From assembly GCF_946482605.1 (NCBI RefSeq), contig NZ_CAMLSE010000001.1, forward strand, positions 124,001 to 188,000: a stretch of DNA of 64,000 nucleotides. The letters run 5' to 3'. The stretch's first letter is position 1. Each line of letters begins with the position of its first letter. The DNA is from an uncultured Dyadobacter sp. Its GTDB lineage: Bacteria > Bacteroidota > Bacteroidia > Cytophagales > Spirosomataceae. Both the position numbers and the translations under genes were made by a program. The notes under the pieces were generated by a model. That model saw only the letters and a list, made by a program, of their open reading frames with translations. It was not told the origin of the DNA and ran no database searches. Positions 28,388 to 36,653 of this stretch are shown piece after piece.

Positions 28388-30958
28388 ATGAAAGCAATCA
28401 ACAAGTCGATATGGTTACAAATTCTCCTGGTGATCAGCCTTTTGCAGATCGGCTCGGGATTGGCCATAGCGCAAAACACAACTACGATAAAAGGTACCGT
28501 TACCGACGCCAAGACAGGTGAAACCCTGCCGTACGTGTCGATCCTGATCCCGGGGACAACCATGGGAACTGCCTCAGACGCCGACGGTCGTTATGCCATG
28601 ACATTGCGTGAGGATCATCCCACCATCAAATTCACTTATGTAGGTTATGTAGCCATTGAGAAGCCGCTCAAACCGGGCGTCAGCCAGGTGATCGACGTGA
28701 AAATGGCTGTGGATGCCTCGATGCTGAAAGAAGTGACCATTAAAACCAAAGCCCGCTACCGCAACAAGGACAATCCGGCGGTGCAGCTCATCCGGGAGGT
28801 GATTGCGCACAAGGATGAGAACAAAATGGCGAGCAATGAATTTGTGGAATACGAGCAGTATGAGAAGATCTCGCTCGCATTGAGCAACCTCTCGGACCAG
28901 TTCAAAGACAAGCGTATATTCAAGAACTACCAGTTTTTGTTTAAAAGCCAGGACTCATCGGCCATGGGCGGCAAGAACATGCTGCCTGCTTACATTCAGG
29001 AAAAGCTTTCAAAAGTATATTTCCGGAAAAGTCCTTACAACAAGAAACAACTCGTGCTGGCCAACCGCCGGGCTGAATTTGATGCAAAGTTTGTGGATAA
29101 CGACGGTTTGAGCGCCTATTTCAACCGTTTGTATGAAGATATCAACATTTACGACAACGATATCTCCATCGCCACCAACCTCCTGCTGAGCCCGATCGCG
29201 AACTCCGCACCGACATTCTATAAATTCTTTATCCGCGACACCATTAAAACCGCGGATCCGTGGCTGATTGAACTTGGCTTCGTTCCGCGGAATAAGACGG
29301 ATATGCTTTTTGAAGGTAAACTATACATTACCCTCGACGGCAAATACGGTGTCCAAAACGCTTACCTGACCGTCAACAAAGACATTAACCTCAACTTTAT
29401 GCGCGACCTCGAAGCGCGTCTGGAATTTGAGAAAGGCCCGGACGGCCGCTATTTCATGAATAAATCGACCCTTGCTATGGAATTTGCATTGGGTGAGAAG
29501 AATGGCGGTTTGTACGGTCAGCGGACGGTGAATTTTAAAGATTATACCATCAACCAGCCACGTCCGGACAGCACTTACCGGGGGCCTGGTGAGGAAATCG
29601 TTTACAATCCTGAAATCAAAACCGGAGAATCGTTCTGGGCAGGTGCGCGGCACATTCCGCTGGAACGCACAGAGCAGGACATCTACAAAAATATCGATAC
29701 GCTGCAAACCATCCCGTCATTCAAGCGGACAATGGACTTTGCTACCCTCTTCCTGTCCGGATACAAGTCGTTTGGAAAGGTGGAAGTAGGGCCGGTGAAT
29801 ACTTTTTACAGCTTTAACCCCGTCGAAGGTTTCCGTCTCCGTTTCGGCGGGCGTACGACGACCGATTTCAGCAAGCGCGTTTATTTCGAAACTTATGCGG
29901 CCTATGGCTTCAAGGATCAGAAGTGGAAGTACTTTGTGAGCGGGACCTATTCATTCAACAACAAATCGGTTTACCATTTCCCGCTGCATTATGTGCGGGC
30001 GAGCTACCAGCGCGATACGAAGATCCCGGGCCAGGAATTACAGTTTGTACAGGAGGATAACTTCCTGTTGTCGTTCAAGCGCGGGGACAACAATCGCTGG
30101 TTATATAATGATATTTATAAACTGGAATACGTACGCGAGTTCGAGAGCCGCTTTTCTTACAAGATCGGTTTCACCCAATGGAGACAAACACCGGCTGGAA
30201 TATTGCGTTATGAGCGTTTGGACGAAGAAGGACAGTTGAAAAATGCGGGTGAACTGAACAATACCGAGGCGAATATCGAGCTGCGTTATGCACCGCACGA
30301 GCAATATTACCAGGGCAAGTTGTACCGCACGCCGATCATCAACAAATACCCCATTTTCACACTACGCTACAATGCGGGTCTGAAGGGTGTGTTTGAAGGA
30401 GAAAACAACTACCACAATGTGGCGCTGAACATCCAGAAGCGGTTTTACCTCTCACAATTCGGTTTCGCCGACATCACAGCAGAGGGCGGCTACATTTTCG
30501 GCAATCAGATCCAGTTCCCCTTGCTGACCATCCATAGAGCCAACCAGACCTATGCGTATCAGTTGAATTCGTATAACCTGATGAACTTCCTGGAATTCGC
30601 TAGCGACCATTATGCGAGTTTGGATGTGCAGTATTATCTCAATGGGTTCATATTCAACAAAATACCATTGCTTAAAAAGCTTAAACTGCGCGAAGTTTTG
30701 AGTTTCAAAGGGTTGATGGGCGGCCTGCGGGATGAGAACAATCCGGCATTCAATCCTTCACTGTACCGTTTCGCGACGGATCAGGAGGGCAGGCCGGTCA
30801 CTTACACATTATCGCGGGAGCCTTACATCGAAGGCAGCGTAGGTATTGCCAATATTTTCAAGCTGTTGCGCGTGGATCTGGTCAAACGTTTTACGTACCT
30901 CGACAACCCGAATGTTTCGGAATGGGGTATCCGTGCGCGGTTCAGGCTTGATTTTTAA
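28388..30958 (+). CDS. DUF5686 outer-membrane protein with carboxypeptidase-regulatory-like domain
   Basis: 856 residues. A signal peptide (ending near GLAIAQ) is followed by a beta-sandwich CarboxypepD_reg-like domain (IKGTVTDAKTGETLPYVSIL, residues about 35-120), a linker, and a long DUF5686 region that reads as an outer-membrane barrel with alternating aromatic strands and a C-terminal FRLDF. The role of DUF5686 is unknown; the regulatory-like domain is the same as in TonB-dependent receptors but there is no plug domain. Lying inside a lipid cluster, it could move or insert lipids at the outer membrane. The ATG at 28388 starts the signal. Confidence 0.82.
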   Translation: MKAINKSIWLQILLVISLLQIGSGLAIAQNTTTIKGTVTDAKTGETLPYVSILIPGTTMGTASDADGRYAMTLREDHPTIKFTYVGYVAIEKPLKPGVSQVIDVKMAVDASMLKEVTIKTKARYRNKDNPAVQLIREVIAHKDENKMASNEFVEYEQYEKISLALSNLSDQFKDKRIFKNYQFLFKSQDSSAMGGKNMLPAYIQEKLSKVYFRKSPYNKKQLVLANRRAEFDAKFVDNDGLSAYFNRLYEDINIYDNDISIATNLLLSPIANSAPTFYKFFIRDTIKTADPWLIELGFVPRNKTDMLFEGKLYITLDGKYGVQNAYLTVNKDINLNFMRDLEARLEFEKGPDGRYFMNKSTLAMEFALGEKNGGLYGQRTVNFKDYTINQPRPDSTYRGPGEEIVYNPEIKTGESFWAGARHIPLERTEQDIYKNIDTLQTIPSFKRTMDFATLFLSGYKSFGKVEVGPVNTFYSFNPVEGFRLRFGGRTTTDFSKRVYFETYAAYGFKDQKWKYFVSGTYSFNNKSVYHFPLHYVRASYQRDTKIPGQELQFVQEDNFLLSFKRGDNNRWLYNDIYKLEYVREFESRFSYKIGFTQWRQTPAGILRYERLDEEGQLKNAGELNNTEANIELRYAPHEQYYQGKLYRTPIINKYPIFTLRYNAGLKGVFEGENNYHNVALNIQKRFYLSQFGFADITAEGGYIFGNQIQFPLLTIHRANQTYAYQLNSYNLMNFLEFASDHYASLDVQYYLNGFIFNKIPLLKKLKLREVLSFKGLMGGLRDENNPAFNPSLYRFATDQEGRPVTYTLSREPYIEGSVGIANIFKLLRVDLVKRFTYLDNPNVSEWGIRARFRLDF

Positions 30959-30983
30959 GGCAGCAGGTTTAAAAGAGATTTAT

Positions 30984-31697
30984 ATGAATTACGCAATCAT
31001 AGCAGCAGGAGAAGGTTCACGACTGGCGCAGGAAGGTTTCACGCTTCCCAAGCCTATGGTTACCCTGCACGGCGAAATGCTGATCGACCGGCTGATCGGG
31101 ATTTTCATGCGAAACAATGCAGAGAAGATCATGGTCATTATCAATGAGGAGTCGCCCTTGCTGGAAACGCACTTGCTGGGCATCAGCGAAAACCTGCCGA
31201 TCGTGATGGTGAAGAAGTCGACACCGAGTTCGCTGCATAGTGTTTACGAATTGTTCAAAAGCGACCCGGAGCTGAGCGAAGTTTGTCTTACTACCACGGA
31301 TACGGTTTTTCGTGAAGAAGAATTCAGCGCATTCATTGCCGGATTCGAAGAAAATAAAGACCTGGCAGGTCAGATGGCCGTCACTGCATTCATCGATGAT
31401 GAAAGTCCGCTCTATGTGACTGTCGACGACGACGACCGCATTACCGCATTCACCGATGACAATAGTACCGATACCCCGTTTGTTTCAGGCGGGATTTATT
31501 GTCTAAGGACGAAAGCGATCGAAACGGTGAACGTGGCCGTGGAAAATGGGGTGAGCCGGATGCGGAACTTTCAGCGGCAACTGGTGGAAAATGGTTTGCA
31601 CCTGAAAGCTTATCCATTTACCAAGATCGTGGACGTAGACCATGTAAGCGATATCCGGACGGCCGAGCTGTTTTTAAGCGGCGAAATGGCCTTTTAA
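30984..31697 (+). CDS. Sugar-phosphate/alcohol-phosphate nucleotidyltransferase
   Basis: 237-residue NTP_transferase-type enzyme: MNYAIIAAGEGSRLAQEGFT gives the GxGxR signature, followed by LPKPMV with the catalytic Lys. LTTTDTVF carries a metal-binding Asp. It would join NTP, probably CTP, to a phosphorylated alcohol. I start it at the ATG at 30984, preceded by AAAAGAGA; a longer frame from a TTG at 30846 overlaps the previous gene and has no support. The neighbours (ATP-grasp enzyme, CDP-alcohol transferase, PfkB kinase) suggest that its product is the CDP-alcohol used to make a phosphoceramide. The alcohol is unknown; inositol is the first candidate. Confidence 0.82.
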   Translation: MNYAIIAAGEGSRLAQEGFTLPKPMVTLHGEMLIDRLIGIFMRNNAEKIMVIINEESPLLETHLLGISENLPIVMVKKSTPSSLHSVYELFKSDPELSEVCLTTTDTVFREEEFSAFIAGFEENKDLAGQMAVTAFIDDESPLYVTVDDDDRITAFTDDNSTDTPFVSGGIYCLRTKAIETVNVAVENGVSRMRNFQRQLVENGLHLKAYPFTKIVDVDHVSDIRTAELFLSGEMAF

Positions 31698-31771
31698 ATG
31701 CATTGACACACACTTCATTGACACCAATTTTATTTTAACAGACCGGGGCGTTTTGCCGGTCAACACCATAC

Positions 31772-32641
31772 ATGAACGAATTAGAGATTTTGGGCGTACA
31801 CAGGAACAAAAAGTTCTCGCCTAACCATATCGGAAACGACGATGCGATTTTCTCCCAGACAGCCAGGGAGCTTGAAAAATTGGGATGCCGGGTGACGATT
31901 TGCTGTGAAGACGAATTCCTCGCAATGGAAACAGTTCATTACAAAAAGATTTTCACCATGGCCCGCCAGAAGCACGTTGTGGCCAGGTTGCAGGAGCTGG
32001 AACGGAACGGTACGCAGGTTTTGAATTCGGCATTCGGCATTGAAAACTGCTTCCGGACGAACCTGACCAATGCATTGAACAATGCCAGTATCCCGGTAGC
32101 CGACAGCTATATCGTACCGACCGGCTATCAGGGAGATGAGGTTTTTGATAAAATAAAAGGTAAAGGCTACTGGATCAAAAGGGGCGATTTTCACGCTATC
32201 CATAAGGAAGATGTGTCGTTTGCCGCATCACGCGAGGAAGCCAAGGAGATTTTGCGGGAATACGCATTGCGGGAAATTCCGGATGCGGTGATTTCGCAGC
32301 ATTTGATCGGTGATCTGGTGAAGTTTTATGGGGTGAGGGGCACAGACTTTTTCTTCTGGTTCTACCCGTACGACAACAACCACCATAAGTATGCGGAGTA
32401 CCAGCAGATCAACGGGGATTCGGTTTATTACCCGTTCAGCGCGGCAGGTTTGCAGGATACGGCCAATGAAGCGGCGGGAGTAGTAGGAATCGATATTTAC
32501 GGGGGAGATGCCATTATTGGAAAGGACGGCGATTTCCGCATTATCGATCTGAACGATTGGCCCAGTTTCGCACCTTGCCGTGACCAGGCGGCCGGAAAGA
32601 TTGCCGGCAGGCTTTATAAAAGATTTTTGAATAACAACTAA
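31772..32641 (+). CDS. ATP-grasp-fold protein of unknown substrate
   Basis: 289 residues. The C-terminal half has ATP-grasp features: YWIKRGDFHAIHKEDV (nucleotide Lys), GDLVKFYGVRGTDFFFWFYP, and VVGIDIYGGDAIIGKDGDFR followed by IIDLNDWPSF, the acidic metal-binding end seen as a D/E-x-N motif in RimK, synapsin and inositol-polyphosphate (ITPK) kinases. The layout is closest in my reading to the last two. It could ligate an amino acid or phosphorylate a cyclitol. The ATG at 31772 lies just after a small hairpin (GACCGG/CCGGTC), and the stop overlaps the next start by one base, so it is translated together with the CDP-alcohol transferase. Confidence 0.65.
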   Translation: MNELEILGVHRNKKFSPNHIGNDDAIFSQTARELEKLGCRVTICCEDEFLAMETVHYKKIFTMARQKHVVARLQELERNGTQVLNSAFGIENCFRTNLTNALNNASIPVADSYIVPTGYQGDEVFDKIKGKGYWIKRGDFHAIHKEDVSFAASREEAKEILREYALREIPDAVISQHLIGDLVKFYGVRGTDFFFWFYPYDNNHHKYAEYQQINGDSVYYPFSAAGLQDTANEAAGVVGIDIYGGDAIIGKDGDFRIIDLNDWPSFAPCRDQAAGKIAGRLYKRFLNNN

Positions 32642-33600
32642 TGGAGACAACCACCACACCCCGCCCATTGGCAGAAGAACCTGAAAAGACCTCGGCATTC
32701 GAGAATTCACTTAAATCGAACGATACCGAGGAGCAGATCGACATCTGGTTTTACCGGCCGATCGGCTATCAGATCGCGCTGTTTTGTGCGAAGGTAGGCC
32801 TGCGCCCGAACCCGGTGACGATCATCAGTATTTTCTTCGGGGTTGGGGCAGGGATATTGTTCTATTCGCAGCAGTTGTGGATCAATGTGATCGGAATGCT
32901 GTCGCTCATGTTCGCTAACTCGCTCGACAGCGCGGATGGCCAGCTGGCGCGGATGACGAACGATAAGAGCCGTTTTGGACGCATTCTGGACGGAGTTGCC
33001 GGTGATTTCTGGTTCATTGCGATTCACATTGCATTGTGTTTGCGACTCATGGAAGAGGGTTGGAGCGCATGGATCTGGGTTCCAGGTGTCGTCGCAGGCG
33101 TTTCCCACATGATCCAGTCGGCGATGGCGGATTACTACCGCAACGTGCATTTGTTCTTTATCAAAGGCACTAATGGCAGCGAGCTTGATAATAGTCGTGA
33201 TCTGCAAAAAGAGTACGAAGCCATGAGCTGGACACGGCAGTTTGGCATGAAAATCGTGGCGCGGCTTTATTTGAACTATACCAAAGAGCAGGAGTTTTTC
33301 TCGCCGAAGCTGCAAAAGCTGCTGGCAGTGGTGAAAGAAAAATACCGCAATGGTCTGCCCGCGAAGCTCATCACCGATTTCCGGGCGCAGAACAAGCCAT
33401 TGATGAAGTATACCAACATCGTGCAGTTCAATACCAGGGTGATATTCCTGTTTATCTGGCTGTTCCTGGATCAATCGTGGATCTATTTCTTGTTTGATAT
33501 ATTCGTCCTGAACCCGATCCTGATTTACATGATCGTGAAGCAGGAAAAAGTAAGTAACCATTTTTACAAGGAGATAACCTCCGGCAAATACAATGGGTAG
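32641..33600 (+). CDS. CDP-alcohol phosphatidyltransferase-family enzyme
   Basis: 319-residue integral membrane enzyme that exchanges CMP from a CDP-alcohol for another hydroxyl compound. The signature is visible as SLDSADGQLARM, then RFGRILDGVAGDFWF: DxxDGxxAR-x8-GxxxD, but the last Asp comes after four residues rather than three. About six hydrophobic segments are present, and the N-terminal 35 residues are polar. With the serine palmitoyltransferase and nucleotidyltransferase nearby, a reaction between CDP-alcohol and ceramide, or CDP-diacylglycerol and an inositol phosphate, is plausible. The start overlaps the previous stop (TAATG) and the next gene overlaps its end by 8 bases. Confidence 0.85.
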   Translation: METTTTPRPLAEEPEKTSAFENSLKSNDTEEQIDIWFYRPIGYQIALFCAKVGLRPNPVTIISIFFGVGAGILFYSQQLWINVIGMLSLMFANSLDSADGQLARMTNDKSRFGRILDGVAGDFWFIAIHIALCLRLMEEGWSAWIWVPGVVAGVSHMIQSAMADYYRNVHLFFIKGTNGSELDNSRDLQKEYEAMSWTRQFGMKIVARLYLNYTKEQEFFSPKLQKLLAVVKEKYRNGLPAKLITDFRAQNKPLMKYTNIVQFNTRVIFLFIWLFLDQSWIYFLFDIFVLNPILIYMIVKQEKVSNHFYKEITSGKYNG

Positions 33601-34636
33601 CAAGCTGTACAAGGCCCTTTTCATGGCAATCGGCATTTTCTCGCTGGGCTATATGATCTATGGCACAGGGTTGCTCGTGATTTGGGAGAACATCAACCGG
33701 ACGGGCATCTGGTTCCTGCCGGTGATAGGCAGCTGGCTGGTGATCTACATCCTGAATGCCCTTGCATTCCGCGCGATCATCCGCGAACCGCAGTTGCCGG
33801 AAACGGATATGTCGTTCTGGGCGGTGCTGCGGCTGACGATCTCGGGCTATGCGATCAATTACATTACCCCATTTGTGGCGTTGGGTGGCGAGCCTTACCG
33901 TATTATGGAGCTGAAACCGACGCTTGGCATTCAGAAAGCCACTTCGTCGGTGCTGCTGTACAGTTTAATGCACATGTTTTCGCACGTGCTGTTCTGGCTG
34001 GCTTCCATTCTGTTGATCGTCGCGGTGGTGCCATTGAGCGATGTCATGCTGGCGGGTTGCGGCGTTTTGCTGGTGGTAGGCCTGGTTTTAGGATATTGGT
34101 TTATCAATGTATATAAAAAGGGCTTCACGGTGAGCACCTTCCGTTTGCTGGAAAAGGTGCCGTTCATCAAACACAAAGCCCGGGAATTTGCATTTAAGAA
34201 TGCCGAAAATCTGTACGAGGTCGATGAGCAGATCCGGGTGCTGTATTCCGACCGGCGGAACGCATTCTACGCCTCGCTGTTTTATGAATTTGCAGGGCGG
34301 GTGATCGGCTGTCTGGAAATCTATTTCACCGCGCATGCGATCGGAATGGAAATGACGTTGGCGCAATCGCTGATCGTCAGTTCGGGCTCCTCGCTCTTCG
34401 CGAACCTGATCTTCTTTTTCCCGATGCAGCTCGGCACCCGCGAAGGCGGCCTGGCATTGGCATTGAGAAGTGTGGGCCTGCCCGCAGCGCAGGGGATTTT
34501 TATAGGAGTGGTTTTAAGGATAAGAGAAATAGTCTGGATTATTATCGGATTGGCTCTGATTAATAGAAAAACTAAAAACAAACAAATCGACAGCCCAGAT
34601 CCAAATTTGGAACCAGTTCCAGTCAGATCAAACTGA
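33593..34636 (+). CDS. Lysylphosphatidylglycerol-synthase-TM-type membrane protein (flippase-like)
   Basis: 347 residues with about eight membrane helices of the UPF0104/LPG_synthase_TM family, which includes the flippase half of MprF. Typical blocks are INYITPFVALGGEPYRIMEL and SSGSSLFANLIFFFPMQLGT followed by REGGLALALRSVGLP. There is no aminoacyl-transfer domain. It would fit a lipid translocator for the head-group lipid made by the enzymes encoded just upstream. An AAGGAGA site precedes the ATG, which lies inside the end of the CDP-alcohol transferase gene, so translation is coupled. The C-terminal tail is polar. Confidence 0.85.
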   Translation: MGSKLYKALFMAIGIFSLGYMIYGTGLLVIWENINRTGIWFLPVIGSWLVIYILNALAFRAIIREPQLPETDMSFWAVLRLTISGYAINYITPFVALGGEPYRIMELKPTLGIQKATSSVLLYSLMHMFSHVLFWLASILLIVAVVPLSDVMLAGCGVLLVVGLVLGYWFINVYKKGFTVSTFRLLEKVPFIKHKAREFAFKNAENLYEVDEQIRVLYSDRRNAFYASLFYEFAGRVIGCLEIYFTAHAIGMEMTLAQSLIVSSGSSLFANLIFFFPMQLGTREGGLALALRSVGLPAAQGIFIGVVLRIREIVWIIIGLALINRKTKNKQIDSPDPNLEPVPVRSN

Positions 34637-34638
34637 TT

Positions 34639-34682
34639 ATCTGAATCTGAATCTGAATCTGAATCTGAATCTGAATCTGATT
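34639..34682. repeat. Tandem hexamer repeat (CTGAAT)n
   Basis: Nearly seven uninterrupted copies of CTGAAT start three bases after the flippase-gene stop, with a further imperfect copy at about 34688-34695. No gene is in it; an opposite-strand Asp-Ser repeat frame is only its translation. Slippage could change its length between strains. Confidence 0.9.
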
Positions 34683-34717
34683 GTGATCTGAATCTGATTA
34701 TAATCTTATTCTGTGAT

Positions 34718-34737
34718 CCCCGGGCTAAAGTCCGGGG
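34718..34737. repeat. REP-like palindrome (CCCCGG ... CCGGGG)
   Basis: CCCCGGGCTAAAGTCCGGGG is an imperfect palindrome with 6-bp GC arms. It is the first of four such elements between 34.7 and 35.7 kb. It could also end the flippase transcript, but no T-run follows. Confidence 0.6.
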
Positions 34738-34815
34738 CAAGGGGATTGGCTTCTGGATTGTAATGCACAGCCAAACAAAAGTGATTAAGAATCAACAATA
34801 AGAAAAAATCAATTG

Positions 34816-34835
34816 CCGCCCTCTTCAGAGGACGG
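34816..34835. repeat. REP-like palindrome (CCGCCCTCT ... AGAGGACGG)
   Basis: CCGCCCTCTTCAGAGGACGG forms a nine-position stem with one mismatch and a two-base loop. The stretch 34637-34966 holds this and the neighbouring repeats but no gene. Confidence 0.6.
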
Positions 34836-34937
34836 ACAAGGAGTTAAAGGGAGCAAGAGAGCTAGTGGAAGCAGAAAAGGGCTCAATTGAAATAATTATT
34901 AGAGATAATTTAAAGAACCAATATAAAAATCTAATAG

Positions 34938-34956
34938 CCAGGGATTCAATCCCTGG
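34938..34956. repeat. REP-like palindrome (CCAGGGAT ... ATCCCTGG)
   Basis: An 8-bp perfect stem around TCA, 11 bases before the HAD gene start. It could affect translation of that gene. Confidence 0.6.
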
Positions 34957-34966
34957 GATTAAAAAG

Positions 34967-35674
34967 ATGATTAAAGGAATATTATTTGATTATGGGGGTA
35001 CAATCGACACAAATGGTTTGCATTGGGCCAATGTACTGTGGGACGCCTATCAGCATAATCAGGTGAAGGTTGACAAAGAGGCATTTGCAGGCGCATACAA
35101 ATTTGGCGAGAGGGCATTGGCCATCCATCCGATCATCCAGCCGCATCATGTGTTTTATGATGTGCTGTTTCTGAAAGTAGAACAGCAGTTTGGCTATCTC
35201 AGGGAGAACGGGTACGAATTGGACGGCCAGGCCATCGAGGCCATTGCACGCGAATGCGACCGAGTCGCACGCACTACTGTTGAAAAAGCTGCGTCCGTGC
35301 TCGAAGCACTGGCGCAAAACTACCCCCTCGTAATGGTATCCAATTTTTATGGAAACCTGAACAGTGTTTTAAAGGAATTTGGCATTGCGCATTATTTCCA
35401 GGCTGTCGTAGAATCGGCAGTGGTCGGCGTCCGGAAGCCGGACCCGCAGATCTGGCAGCTGGGTGTGGAGGCGCAGGGCTTTCTTCCGCATGAATGCGTG
35501 GCAGTAGGTGATTCGTATTCCAAAGACATTCTGCCTGCAAAGGCAACAGGTGCCAAGGCGATCTGGCTGAATGTAGCGGGATTCGAAGACGATGCGGACA
35601 CGCAGGTATCGGTTGCCGATGCCGAGATTATAGATTTTGCCCAGGTGGCTGACACCATCGAGAGCCTGGGCTAG
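34967..35674 (+). CDS. HAD-superfamily hydrolase with altered first motif
   Basis: 235 residues from the ATG at 34967 (MIKGILFDYGGTIDTNGLHW). HAD motif I is DYGGT: the first Asp is kept but the second, the general acid of phosphatases, is Gly. Motif II is MVSNFYG (Ser), motif III the Lys of GVRKPDP, and motif IV GDSYSKDILPA. The cap is a helical C1 type. It may be a phosphatase with changed chemistry or a phosphate-binding protein. In the cluster it could remove phosphate from a head group, but the altered motif makes this uncertain. A longer frame from a GTG at 34865 would read through a palindrome and is rejected. REP-like palindromes lie on both sides. Confidence 0.82.
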   Translation: MIKGILFDYGGTIDTNGLHWANVLWDAYQHNQVKVDKEAFAGAYKFGERALAIHPIIQPHHVFYDVLFLKVEQQFGYLRENGYELDGQAIEAIARECDRVARTTVEKAASVLEALAQNYPLVMVSNFYGNLNSVLKEFGIAHYFQAVVESAVVGVRKPDPQIWQLGVEAQGFLPHECVAVGDSYSKDILPAKATGAKAIWLNVAGFEDDADTQVSVADAEIIDFAQVADTIESLG

Positions 35675-35687
35675 TACCATCACCCAT

Positions 35688-35711
35688 AACCCAAGCCTTA
35701 AGGCTTGGGTT
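35688..35711. repeat. REP-like perfect palindrome after the HAD gene
   Basis: A 24-base perfect palindrome (core CCCAAGCCTTAAGGCTTGGG) 13 bases past the HAD stop and 14 bases before the PfkB start. It is the last of the four palindromes around this gene. Confidence 0.7.
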
Positions 35712-35725
35712 GAGACACCAGTACC

Positions 35726-36631
35726 ATGTACGATATATGTGCCATCGGGCATATCACTTTGGATAAAGTAGTTACTGCCCAGTCTGTCAAGTATATGCCC
35801 GGGGGCACTTCGTTCTATTTCTCGAAGGCGCTCCGGCAGTTCGACGTCCGTTATATGCTGGTAACCGCATTGGCCGAGAAGGAAAGCCATATAGTTGCCG
35901 GCTTGCGGGAAGAGAACATCGAAGTTTTTTCCCAGAACAGCCCTTACACAGTCTATTTCGAAAACATTTACAGCGCCAACCAGGACCACCGCGAGCAGAA
36001 TGTGCTGCACAAGGCTGCCCCATTCACGGTATCGCAAATGCCGGCCATTGAAGCAAAGTACTTCCATTTGGGACCATTGCTTTCGGATGACATTACCGTG
36101 GACCTGATCAGAATGCTGGCCGCGAAAGGCAAAGTTTCGCTTGATATTCAGGGTTACCTGCGCTACGTGAAAGACCAGAAGGTTTTTTACACGGATTGGG
36201 CAGATAAGCAGGAAGCATTGGCTTACATCGACGTACTCAAAGCCAACGAGTTCGAAATGGAAGTGGTGGCAGGCACGAGCGACGTGATCGAAGGTGCGAA
36301 ATATCTCGCCAATCTGGGTGTAAAAGAAGTGATCATCACGCTGGGAAGTAAAGGGTCACTGATTTACAAAGACGACCATTTTTTCCAGATTCCGGCTTAT
36401 AAGCCTACGGACGTAGTGGATGCGACTGGATGTGGAGACACCTACATGGCGGGCTATCTGAGCCAGCGCGTAAAAGGTGCGGGTGTCCAGGAGGCCGGCG
36501 AGTACGGAGCGGCCATGGCCACTTTGAAAATCCAGTCATCGGGACCGTTCTCGGGGGACGCCCGGATGGTTGAGGAGGTTTTGCAATACGGTGAATGCGA
36601 CCGTGAAGTGATCGCACAAGCCATTTATTAA
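35726..36631 (+). CDS. PfkB-family carbohydrate/cyclitol kinase
   Basis: 301-residue ribokinase-fold kinase. The N-terminal substrate half has YDICAIGHITLDKVV and KYMPGGTSFYFSKALRQF; the C-terminal PfkB signature 2 is PTDVVDATGCGDTYMAGYLS, with the catalytic Asp in ATGCGD. The GGTSF form of the substrate loop resembles the myo-inositol kinase subgroup rather than ribokinase or fructokinase, but the distinction is weak by eye. If it phosphorylates the head-group alcohol, it would feed the nucleotidyltransferase gene five genes upstream. A perfect palindrome lies just before the ATG. Confidence 0.82.
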   Translation: MYDICAIGHITLDKVVTAQSVKYMPGGTSFYFSKALRQFDVRYMLVTALAEKESHIVAGLREENIEVFSQNSPYTVYFENIYSANQDHREQNVLHKAAPFTVSQMPAIEAKYFHLGPLLSDDITVDLIRMLAAKGKVSLDIQGYLRYVKDQKVFYTDWADKQEALAYIDVLKANEFEMEVVAGTSDVIEGAKYLANLGVKEVIITLGSKGSLIYKDDHFFQIPAYKPTDVVDATGCGDTYMAGYLSQRVKGAGVQEAGEYGAAMATLKIQSSGPFSGDARMVEEVLQYGECDREVIAQAIY

Positions 36632-36653
36632 TAATAGTAGCAGCTCAACAGTC

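Noticed and set aside
34321..34740. Minus-strand frame with a run of Asp-Ser repeats
   Set aside because: The repeats are just the translated CTGAAT microsatellite, and the rest is opposite the flippase gene.
34865..34966. N-terminal extension of the HAD protein from a GTG
   Set aside because: It reads through a palindromic repeat and is AT-rich and unlike the family; the ATG at 34967 gives the usual HAD start.
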